Assembly (NCBI RefSeq): GCF_011397635.1
Contig: NC_064756.1
Location: forward strand, 17,191,817-17,255,816
Source of the DNA: Epinephelus fuscoguttatus
Taxonomy: Eukaryota; Chordata; Actinopteri; Perciformes; Serranidae
Reading direction: 5' to 3'
Length of the DNA: 64,000 nt
Shown here: piece after piece, positions 23,395 through 34,422 of the stretch
How positions within the stretch are numbered: the stretch's first letter is position 1
Layout: every line of letters starts with the position of its first letter
Translations under genes and position numbers: made by a program
The notes under the pieces: model-generated
Databases searched by the model: none
Seen by the model: only the letters and a program-made list of their open reading frames with translations
What the model was told of the DNA's origin: nothing

Positions 23395-24560
23395 TAGGTC
23401 CTTAGACCTTCAGCTCCGTTGAGGCAAGCCAATCCAATGTTTCATTGTTCAGGTCAACTAGACTACAGTTGCCATTTGGTGGCTGGTGTTTGGGCCAGCT
23501 GGTTATTATGTGTTCCACAGATTGTAGTGGATCCCTGCATTCGCAGTGGGCACTTTCTACGAGACCCAATTTTTGTATTATGCATTGCCTGTCCTCAGGC
23601 GGTTGAGGGTTGTCCATTGCTTTCAGAGTATGTGCTTGCCGGAAACGTGTGGAGTCTGCAGTGTAGTGGTGAAGCCTGGATGGTTCCTGCACTGCTCCCT
23701 CCATTTTGCCTTGACCTAGGCGGCCTTGGAGGTATCAGATGGTATTGTACGGCGCCTGGACTTCCGATGCAAGCGCTGTAGTGTCTCCATTGCGATCTTG
23801 TGGAGGAGGTGGGATTCACTCGTCTGTGTCTTTTGAGCAAGGGCCAGTGTGGCTGCTGCTCGTCTGACCTGCTGGAGCGATACCAGCGAGGACCGACAGT
23901 TGGTTTGTTGTGGTGGCTCATAGACATCTGCAGACAGTCCGTAGGGAGGCTTCGAGTGCGGCAGCCAGCTTCGTGGCATGGGGGCTACAGCACCAGACTG
24001 GAGCACAGTACTCAGCGGCTGAAAACACGAAGGCCATGGTGGAAAAGCTCAGTGTCTTCATCGTGGCTCCTAATGTGGCACCAGCTAGACGGTGTATTAG
24101 TGCGGCACGGACGGTTGTCTTTGCCTTGACGCTGACCAGGTGTTGTTTAAATGACAGTGTCCTGTCAAGCTTCACACACAGATATGTGGGGAAGGGCTGG
24201 AACTGTAGTTCGCGGGTTGAACTTTGTTGTTGAGGTGGAACATTGATTCTACGGTCTTGTCAACACTGAGCTTGAGTCGCCAGTTCTTCAGGTACAGTAT
24301 GACGACAGGATGTTCATGTCTTCAGAGAGGCCCTCTGCTGCTGCTTCCCAGGATGACTTGCTGAATAGAATGACCAGGTCATCTGCGTAGCCATAGTTCC
24401 TTGATTGTGTTTCAGGGGGAGTTGAAGACAGCCTCCAGGTGGCCTCTCCTGCGAGTAGCTAAAGAATAGTTGCAAGGTTACGTGCGAAAAGCGAAACCAG
24501 TGTCTTCACAATGTTCACAGACTGCAGCGATAGCGGGTCTCCAGCTCAACGTAGAAGGCC
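23395..24560 (-). mobile_element. decayed LINE (jockey-like RT) between ctsc and rab38
   Basis: Read on the - strand, a frame-broken reverse transcriptase appears. The catalytic YADD box (YGYADDLVILF) is at about 24395-24363. Then comes the thumb region KLDRTLSFKQHL and SAAEYCAPVWCCSPH at 24175-23918. A C-terminal Cys/His region with CECRDPLQSVEHI follows near 23540-23500. Frameshifts and stops separate these parts. It lies opposite to both flanking genes, and nothing intact remains. Confidence 0.85.
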
Positions 24561-25140
24561 TCACCATCGCCAGGAGGTGGTGGTTTTATTTTACTTTTTT
24601 CTTACTTCACGTTCACAGCTGTTAACACTGCTTGTGTGTGTGTATGTGTGCAGCGTGTGTGTGTTTAGAGTATGAATGAATGATATCCCCTCCTTTATTA
24701 TTAATTTATCACTCTTGAAATGAATTTAATCTGTGTATTGAGTTTTGTTGTATTTATATACAGTGACAATAAAAATAATTGCATTTTCTTCATCTTCATC
24801 AATAGTGTTATATTTATCCATCATAATAAGCCATAGTGTATTTGTTGACTTATATTTTGTATTATGAATCTGAGTCTGCAAAGTTATGAAAAAATAAAAG
24901 TAAAGTAGAAAGTATAATATTTGCCTCTGAGGTCTAGTGGAGCATAACAGGTGGAGCGTACAGGTACCTGGAGATTGTGCTTAAGTAGCCTACATCACTT
25001 GAGTAAATGTAGTTATTTTCCACCACTCTTTGTACTTTTGAAACTTTAAATACAATTTGCTGACAATTATTTTACATTGTAGATGCAAGACTTTTACTTC
25101 TAATGGATTGCTACTTTTCTAAGTAATCTAATTACTTCTT
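24561..25140. other. non-genic AT-rich interval between ctsc and rab38
   Basis: No exon was recognised. It contains a short (TG)n at about 24632-24662 and an AT-rich stretch. Nothing else was identified. Confidence 0.6.
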
Positions 25141-25413
25141 CCACTGTCCACTGGGTGTTTCAAATACATCCCGGCACTCTCAGGGAGCTCCCTGCGTGAG
25201 TCACAAGGTCCAGACGTCTCTGCTCCGCTTCCCTCAGCGGGCCAGGGCGTAACGTTACCTCACCTCCCCTCTCCTCTCTCCAGCTTCGCCTCTGAACTCA
25301 TTCCCAGCTCCCCCTCAGTCCTCTGTGCGCCGTCCTGCGCGTCTCCCCCTTTCATCCCCCGGCCCTCTCCACAACGGTGGATTCATGCTCAGCTCTCGCC
25401 CTCCTCGGTCGCC
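25141..25413 (+). promoter_or_regulatory. rab38: rab38 5' UTR / CpG-rich proximal region
   Basis: GC content and CpG frequency rise sharply against the AT-rich flank. It contains an AP-1-type TGAGTCA (about 25196) and a long C/T-rich 5' leader. No TATA box is evident. The rab38 start codon has a G at -3 (TCGCCATGC), an adequate Kozak context. Confidence 0.55.
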
Positions 25414-25462
25414 ATGCAGAACAACCACAACAAGGAGCATCTCTATAAGATTCTTGTCATAG
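25385..25462 (+). other. uORF overlapping the rab38 start codon
   Basis: An ATG at 25385 in poor context (TTC before ATG) opens a 25-codon frame that runs out of frame through the rab38 ATG and stops TAG at 25460-25462. If included in the mRNA it would reduce translation of rab38 unless skipped by leaky scanning. Confidence 0.6.
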
Positions 25463-25615
25463 GGGACCTCGGTGTGGGCAAGACCAGCATCATCAAGCGG
25501 TATGTGCATCACAACTTCAGCCCCAATTACCGAGCCACCATCGGGGTGGACTTCGCACTCAAAGTCCTCAACTGGGACCAGGAGACGGTGCGTCTGCAGC
25601 TGTGGGACATTGCAG
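25414..25615 (+). CDS. rab38: rab38 coding exon 1
   Basis: Encodes residues 1-67 plus one base (phase 1): MQNNHNKEHLYKILVIGDLG through LQLWDIA. It holds the P-loop and switch I. The donor is CAG|GTACGG. Confidence 0.96.
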
Positions 25616-28600
25616 GTACGGTCCAACTTTTACGCAAACAAATATGAGGGATCATAGAAAGTTTGATAGGAAGTTTGAAATTTCCAGGCGGTTCTATGAA
25701 TTTTCTTTGACTCAAACTTTATACATTTTTTTGAGTAAGCCACAGCAAAGGAGAAAAGTCGATTTAGTATCTTTAACTGAATAAATATATTAGAAATTAG
25801 TTGGGATTTGTGCAGATGTAGCCCATATGGCAGGGCACATTGTTCTAAAATAGATGGATATTAGTTTATTGGTTAATACTCTTGAGAAAATACTTATTTT
25901 TGTTGTTTGTTTTTCAGACGAAATTGAAAAATGAACTGCTTTGATAGACAATTAAATAAATTCACTCAGTCTATTTGAAAATGTCCTTCTAAGTAAAAAT
26001 AGCTGAAGGCTACATTTGGAAATTCATTAATGTTAGTTGCAAGTTTTAGTCCTGGAGGAAATTATGTTTATAATTATGTTGCGTATTCTTTTTTGAATAT
26101 CACACGGTTAAATGAATCTGCTCTACAATCTCTCAGTGTGGTGGTTATGAAAATCATTTTTTTCCCCAATGTTAATGCATGTTGTTTAAGGTTAGAGACA
26201 AAACTTTTCATATCATAATTTAAATATTTATCAGAATTCAGCTGCTCAAATAGAAAATATAGGCTTGTGTCAGATGTCATGGCCTTACTTTCAAAGAATT
26301 GCGTACTTTAGATACACAGATAGATTAAGGTTAGTGATAAAGAAAAAGACAGCAATTCAGAGCATGAGCATGAGACTATTTCGTCACAGTTGTGATCCGG
26401 GCTTAATGTTCCTCATGTGCACCAGCTGACCTGTTACTCACTTCAAATCACTTGGCAATGCATTGCTGCAATTACATGTTTCTCTTTATTTATACTCACA
26501 AGCAGCTCACACACAAATCCAGACAGAGAAACTTTCTCCGTAACCAAGGTTCAAAAACATCACATATGGATTATGGATATCATTACATATATATTGTTGT
26601 TATTAAATCAGGAAAGTATTTATGACCTTTCACTTTTCTTAAACAAAATTAAATCTGCTCTATTCTGTGGGGCCATGTGCAGGTGGCATCTGAGTTGTCT
26701 TTAAGATTTAAGTCATGTTACTCATGAATTAATTCATTGATACATATATTCTGTATCTGTATTCTGTAACAGTAATTCTGTCTTGCCTCCAGTGGCCACT
26801 TGCCTTTTCTCTGCAATCTTATGTGCTGCGTGACATTCCTCACCTTTAAGATACTCTGTATTCTTCACCTTTTTTAAAATTTATTTTGTTGTATGCATTT
26901 ATTGAGGTTCAGATATGACGTGCCCGCCTCAGTCCTTTTGATAAGAGCGTAGAAAATATCTTCTGTGCAAATAAGATATTCTAATATCTTTTCGCAGTCA
27001 GTGTTGAAATGCTTTGACTGCCTTTGGCAGACACTGAAATAATGAAGGCTTTTGAGTGGGCTGCTGTTGGGAAGGACATGAAACCTAAAGGCTACAGCAG
27101 TCTCATCTCACATGAGTGTCGGCTGAGGTTTAGAAGAATCCTCTGACCTGCTGTTCTCTCCCCTCCTGTGCGCCCTCTCCAGTGAGCGCAAGCAGTCATG
27201 TGTCTCAAACTCATGTGAGGGAGATTTGAGGCCCAAGCTCTTGTATACAGAAAGCTTTTATTGTGAACGAAGGATGAGTGTCTCCCTCAGAGCAATAGGT
27301 CTGTATTGTATGTGCTCCCTACAGTCACTCTGAAGTCGTGGAGGCCTTGGAAAAAGCCTGTTAATCTTAAATCCGTACAGTCTGTCCATTATAATATTAT
27401 GTGGGCCATATTATGTGTCCATTGTCAAATAATCACAGGTTACAAAACAAATATGTGGATTAAATGTCCTTTTTAAAACAGATTTACTTTCCCCAGCACT
27501 GCTGTGGGTTTGTTTGGGGATCTGAAGCTGGACTGAAGTTTTCTCAGGCCACAGATGTAATAAATCACCTGCTGTTTCTGTACGTTTCCCAAGACAAATA
27601 ATAACTTCAACCGTTCTATTTTTGTTGCCATTTTTTCTATGCTCAGGGCCGACAGGATAACATGGCCAGCTGCTCAATATAGCATGAAGATGTGAGTGAA
27701 GCTGGGTTAGGGCAGATTATGGGAGTTTTATATACTGTTCAGCCTCTTGAAATCACATAGATAAACATGTTGAGTGGGAGTCTTTGGCTGCAGACCAGGT
27801 TTGACATAATACTGAGATGAACTCCCGACCTTTTGGGCATCTGCCCTCCCTCATTTCGATGGAATAATTATCACATTTAATTTCTATTAATGAAGCCGTT
27901 GCACCTTAAAGGCTCTGTCTGCTTTCTCAATCAGCTCTTTACTATCAGCACAGGGGTCTACGCATTAACACACAAGTTTTTGCCATCGTAAAACAGTTTG
28001 GTTTATTTTATATGAGAGATCTATGTATTTATGTTTTTGTCTGAGTTCTTTTTAGCAGTATAATTTGGAAAGATTCAGTTTCAGAAAGGTGATGTCAATT
28101 AAACCTGTGCATCAATCATGATTTAAAAATATTTAAATTAAAATGATACACTGTCTGTCAAATCTCATCAAACTACATCCACACAGTCCTGATGAAGTAG
28201 AACAGATAAGGCTATCTTTTTCTGAACACATTTAATCATGAATATTATAGTTATAAAGTTTGAAAACATTTTATAGTATTTTTACTTGATCATTGCCCGG
28301 AAAACATTGGTATGTTTTAGTTGGTTCAGACAGAAATGTGGGAACATTATTTTTCATTTGGTATATGGTGACACTGTGATACTTCTATGGATCTAATACA
28401 GTGTTCTGCCTTCTGACATGTCCTTGAACTAGACACACCTTCTCCCAGCTGTTCTGCAGCTGACCCTGTGCTCTGATCCACCTGTGCAGGAAAGCAGAGG
28501 CCTCATTACAGAAAAAAAAATATCCTAACTGCTTGTGCTGTGTTAACTTAAGTGTCAAAGACAGGAAAAATCCTATCTTCCTATTACAGAGGCAATTCCT

Positions 28601-30348
28601 AAATTCATGGGTGTGTGCTATCCTATCTCAGAGCTCTTATTTTATCTTATCTTATCTTATCTTATCTCATATTGTCTTATATTGTCTCGTCTTGTCTTAA
28701 GAAATCCTAACTACAACTGTAAATTACATTTTTCGGTTTGTACTCATCCTGTCATGCCTGCATCTATGTTAAAGGAATACTTGTCCTACAAAATGACCAT
28801 TTGTAAATCAGTTAGTCATGCCGTGTTACTTTGAATTTGTGAAGAAAACTCTTCTCGCGTGTCTCCACGGTTAACAGTGAACATGAATATTCCCTGAAAA
28901 ACCTTAGCAATGGAGTTTGGCTTCAGAGAAAGCATAGATAGCTTTCACTTTCAGTTCAGTTTTAAATCATATGGTTTTTAGCAAAATTCATTCATTCAAA
29001 AAAATCAGAATTACTGAGCATACGACTGGTTAAATGAGATTTGAATTATTCTGCTCGAGTTGTGTGAGAGTTTGTATTAAACGTGGCCCCCCGATAAATC
29101 AATATGTTCGCCATGTTTCATGAGGCATGTGAGAAAAAAAAATGACTTCACCAACTCAAGGTAACATGGAATGACAAACTGATTTACAGACGGCCATTTT
29201 GTGGGTGAAGTGCAAGAGACGGTATGTATCTTTGATAGAATGCACCAGTGGGCTGCTTGGGATGGACGAGCAGTTTTGGCAGTTTTCATGAATTTAGGAC
29301 AGAGTCTATGCCATCCTAATTTAGGATTCATAAGGTGGGAAATCCCTCAGTTAGGACAGTTGTGGCTAAATTGATGAGATAGGATTTTTTCTTTCCTAAA
29401 TGCAGTTAGGAAATGTGTTTCTGCACAGGCTAAGAATGCTAACTGTCATCCTAAACTAAGATAAGATCGGATTTCAAACTTAGGAAGTTTCCGAAATAAG
29501 GCGCCAGGTGAGTAGCAAATGATCCCGTGGGCCTCAACACAGTCGCATGTAAAGCAGGGGTATCAAACTCTACTTAGTACAATTACATGTGAATTTTTCC
29601 ATACATTTCCACTCCTGTGTAGTAAGGCTGGCATCCCCACACCAAACTAACCTGGAAGCTATTCAGGAATCAGGTGAAGTTATGCCTGCCTTACCAACAG
29701 TTCACAAATCTAAAGGTATTGCTTTAAGTCAGAAGTCTGATACATGTTTCTTTATACTGAAGCTGCTGATTGACAGTATTTTGTACAGTGTTCAATATCA
29801 AGTTGAATATGTTTTGCTGTGTTCTGGTCAGGGTGGAAAAGCCTCTGAGGCAGTATTGTTGTTTACCTTGCTCCTGAAACTTGGCTCCTCTTAGCCTTTG
29901 CAAGTACATCAATATTTAGTGCGTGAAGTCGTCCACTTGGCTGGATTGGACCCTTTGGTGGGTTAGTTCTGGCCCATGGGCTGTATATTTGACAACCCTG
30001 AAATTAATACCATCTTGATTCCTCTTCCTCTGGATGCAAACTGCTTTTGAGAGGATCGGTTTAGATTTTTGGGGTTACTCTACAGTGTGAAAATGTCTTG
30101 CCCACAAGCTGAACTGTGAGGCTGGTACTGATGGTGCTCTAGCAGACGCTATGGATGGGAAAAATCTGTGAGGATACAACATTCCTACAGAGCTTATCGA
30201 ATTAATTTTACCCTGAGGAATTTTTACAGTTCACAGGCAGGCACACACCAAAGACTCCTCTCTCCTCCTCCTGTCCTGCCTCTATCCATATCTACATCTT
30301 ATCTTTCTCTTTTTGCAGATCTAACAGTTAAAAAAATGCATGTAATTA

Positions 30349-30382
<34 letters not shown>

Positions 30383-33300
30383 TGGGTATGTCGGGAATGC
30401 TTGCATGGTAGCACATTTGAGACAGGGGTGTGATAAAATGAGTAAATCGGATGTTGCATGCCTCTGTGTCTGTTTGCTGCTGAGGTGAAGCAGCATCACT
30501 TGCTGTTCTTTCAGTGCCAGCATAAAGCTGATCGAAATAAAAATAGAATTCTTCTATGTGCATCTGTGAAAGTATAACACATCTTTACATCTTTACACTG
30601 GTACCAAAGTTGCAGTCTCTTTCTTTGTGTGTATACATCTATGTCCTTGTCCGTGTGTGTCTTCCAGGTCAGGAGAGGTTTGGCAACATGACCCGCGTGT
30701 ACTACCGTGAGGCCATGGGCGCCTTCATCGTGTTTGACGTCACAAGGCCCGCCTCCTTTGAGGCCGTCACCAAATGGAAGGAGGACTTGGATTCCAAACT
30801 GACACTTGCCAATGGGAAACATGTAGCCACTGTGCTTTTGGCCAATAAATGTGACCAGGGCCGGGATGTTCTGACCAATAATGGAATAAAGATGGAGCAG
30901 TTCTGCCAGGAGAACGGCTTTGTGGGATGGTACGAGACGTCTGCCAAGGTGAGAAAGATGGCACATACACACATACATGAATACAAAGCAGCAACACAGC
31001 TGTCGGGATTGTTGCTGTGGCTACATAGAGTAGCCTTCGACGGAGCGCTGAGGTTCAAGCAAGCATGTCCTTCCTGTTCAGATGTCCTTGAGAAGCATCT
31101 GACGCCCTACCAGCTGGACTGTAGCAGACCAAACACCTGATTAACCCGTGGAGACACTACCACAGAGGCACATTCAGGAAGTGAAGAAATTCTTTAAAGG
31201 AATACTTCACCCACATGATGACCATTTCTATATCAATTACTCACCATGCGTTACGTTTAATTAGCAAGGAAAACTCAGTTGAACAAGTTGAACAAAGAAT
31301 CCATAAACGGAGAAAATGCGCAATGAATCTGCTCAATGGAATGCAAGAGCAGAGTTCAAAGTACGTCCTTGCCTAGGCGGGCTACTCGTCTCCCATGAGA
31401 ATGTTAATGAGGAAGTATTTTAAATAGTAAGGTTGTGGTGTAAAATACATGCATTTGGGAAGCAGTGAGCATATGACTGGAAAAATGAGACTCGCATTAT
31501 ACTGCACAAATTGTGTGACGGTTTGTAAACGGATGTTTTGGTATAGTTTTACCATTGTTGCCTCTCCTACTCCAAGACATGAAGAATTCTCTTCATTTTG
31601 GATTCCTCATTTACTGGGGAGGTATGTAAAAATAACTACGTTTTCCTTGTGAATTCAAGGCTACACTGGGTGAGTAAGTGATTTACAAATGATCATTCTG
31701 TTGGGGAAGTATTCCTTTAAAAGTGCTGAGTTTAACAGACTCTCAGTCTACTCAGTTTTTGCTTCAGTCAGTGAGCAGATCTGAGTCTCACAGCAGACAT
31801 TCCCACTATGTTATTTTAGGTCAGCTGCACTTGCATCAGTTTTTTTCTTGCATCCAGGGAGGGTGTCCAAGAATGATGAGGGAATATATCAGTTCACTGA
31901 TTTCTACTAATGGATACAGACATTAAAGGAATAGTGGGGCATTTTGGGAAATACCCTGACTTGCATTCTTGCCCAGAGTTAGATGAGAAGACTGATTCCA
32001 CCAAAGGGAAAAATGCCAGCACTCACAAATGTCCTTTTGGTAAATTTAATAAACCAACTTGGGTGGCAGTACCAGAAACACAGACGTTTCGACAAAAAGT
32101 CTTCATCAGTATGTGACAAAGACTTTCTGTTTTCTGTCTTTTTCACCCAAATTGGTCTATTAAATTTACCAAAAGGACATTTGTGAGCACTGGCATTTTT
32201 CCCTTTGTCGCTGTTTTTGGCCGTGCACCTTTCGAGGGGATTTATTTTGAGAATGCTTGCTTTTTTTCCTATGTGATTTAAGACTGATTCCACTGTCATG
32301 GTTGTTAAATAGGAAGCTGGAGCTAGAAGATGGTTAGCTTAGCTTTGCACAAAGACTGAAAACAGGGGAAAACACCTGAAAATATGAAACACAAATATAA
32401 GACTTTTAAACTAACAAATAAATGTACAGTATAAGTCAAGACTCTTAGACGCAGACAGGAGTGAAAGAACGTGGTGACTGAGCTCTGACTGTGAGATGAG
32501 CTGAGGATTCACCCACCTACACACTAACTCAGTGAGACACCGACACAAGCCTGATAGTGATAGCAGCTAATGTGGCGCAGGAATCTCACAGCTGGATGGT
32601 AGGTGAGGGAAAAAAGCCGAGACGTGTTTTCTCTCTCTTGTTTTCTTGTGCACTGTAGCTGTCGGAGGTGCACAACTGTGTCAAACTGACAACAGAGAGT
32701 ACTCAGTGTGTGCCTTCACCAAGGCAATAGAAAATGTTTATTGATTTTAATCTAGCGTGAACGGTTGTATGTCTCTTTGTCTCAGCCTTGTGATAGTCTG
32801 GCGACCTGTCCAGGGTGTATCCTACCTCTTGCCCAGTGTCAGCTGGGTGGGCTCCAGTCCCCCTGTGACCCCTAACAGGATAAGCAGTTACGGAAAATGA
32901 ATGAGCACACACACAAGCATATACGCGTTCATGCATTCACACAGGCACACAACCTCAAAAACACTCGTCACTCATCCAATGACACCTCCCTACGACAACC
33001 AGTTCATGAGCTGTGAAAAGAGACATGGCACAATGGTGTGTGTGTATTTGTCTATGAGTGTTTGTGGCTGTGTGTGTGTTTGTCTGTCTACAAAGTTTAG
33101 TTATGTCACATTAATCCGTTTTTAAAGTTATATGCTTTTTTTTGTTATAGGCCGCTCCCATTGATACCCCATTGGCATGAACTGTTAATCAGCTGTCCTT
33201 TGGCTCATGACCATGTCTTCCCAAAAGAAATCTTGTGGAAGACTGTAGATCCATTTGGAAGTTATGTACCTTTTTGTTAAAGGCCACCCCAGTTGCCAAA

Positions 33301-34374
33301 GATAAATTTAGGACTGGAGCAGTTGAAATCGAGGCAGTAACCCACAGATGTACAAAGAAAACTTGATAGAGTGTTGAGACGGGCCCCTGGTCCTTGCTCA
33401 GTGGTTCGGCTTCCCAAGCGTAAAATCAGCCAGCATCACTGGGCCCATAGAGCCCAATAATGCGGGAGACTTTTAGAATGAATGGATCAAATCTCCACTG
33501 CTTTACAGACATTTCCTCTAATATAAGTATATGAGAAAAACTCATATTTGGGCCCAATGGCGTTACATGATGGACTCGGAGGTTGTATTTATACAATTTG
33601 GCCACTATGTCAAATTGGCTTCACAGTGTGGCACACTCACTGAGAGCCTTCAATAAACCAGTAAAGGAACTGAGACGCCACCACAAATCATGTGACCAAG
33701 AGTCATCATATTTATAACCATAAATATAGAAAGCCATTGACCATTAAATCCATATGCCTCAAGTGTCATTTGTATAAGAAAGTAGTGTTGTCAAAAAATA
33801 TTAATTTATCGATACATGGATTCTGAGTATTTGAAATGGTATCGATACACCGTTACCTAATTCTTCATCAGCTGTGTTTTCTCAGCCTTGTTATATTTGT
33901 CTTTTAATATAAGTTTTACATTTAATGCCTTTTATGTCCATTTTTCTGTGGTATTAAAAAATGGTATTTATGTATTGATATTTTTTCAAGGTATTGTAGA
34001 GAAGCTAGAAATTCCAGTTTTGTGACACCACTAGAAAGTATACAGTTTTGAATTTTAAGTGAGTCTGTAACATATCAGGATGATATCTCACGTATTCTGA
34101 GCTCACTGCCAAATAACATGCCAGGAGAATCATTTCAAACTTTTATCTTCAACAATGCTGCACACGGTCTGCATGCACAAGAATTCTTTGTTCCAGATCC
34201 AACAGTAAGCAGGATAGATCACGACATGGCACACAGAGGGGTTTTTCTGTATGTGGGAGAAGCTCAGGGAGCTGCAGACGGCACCATGTCACATCCAACT
34301 GAGCACACTGTTAGATCTTATGAATATTCAGCATCTCTGCTGCTACTGCATCACATATTAAGAACGAGTGTGCA

Positions 34375-34422
<48 letters not shown>

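Larger units (their letters stand above)
28498..29505. mobile_element. about 1-kb inverted-repeat element hosting a second foldback
   Basis: The left end AGGCCTCATTACAGAAA and the right end (reverse) GGCGCCTTATTTCGGAAA are related inverted ends. Both subterminal regions are rich in 'tcctaactg', 'tcctatct' and 'atcttatc'. A TTATC microsatellite (about 28630-28690) has grown from this motif. A second TTAA-type foldback (28769-29220) lies inside. The ends are diverged, and the superfamily is not determined. Confidence 0.55.
31923..32370 (+). mobile_element. dispersed repeat split by a retroposed hairpin
   Basis: The repeat runs 'ttaaaggaatagtggggcat ... gagttagatgagaagactgat' and resumes after 32293 with 'tgtcatggttgttaaatag ... 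gttagcttagctttgcaca'. It is the same family as 4650-6186. The break holds the 278-bp insert 32002-32279. Confidence 0.65.

Noticed and set aside
30949..31140. Continuation of the rab38 exon 2 frame into intron 2
   Set aside because: A consensus GTGAGA donor follows ETSAK, and exon 3 carries the homologous continuation ENINIDEA.
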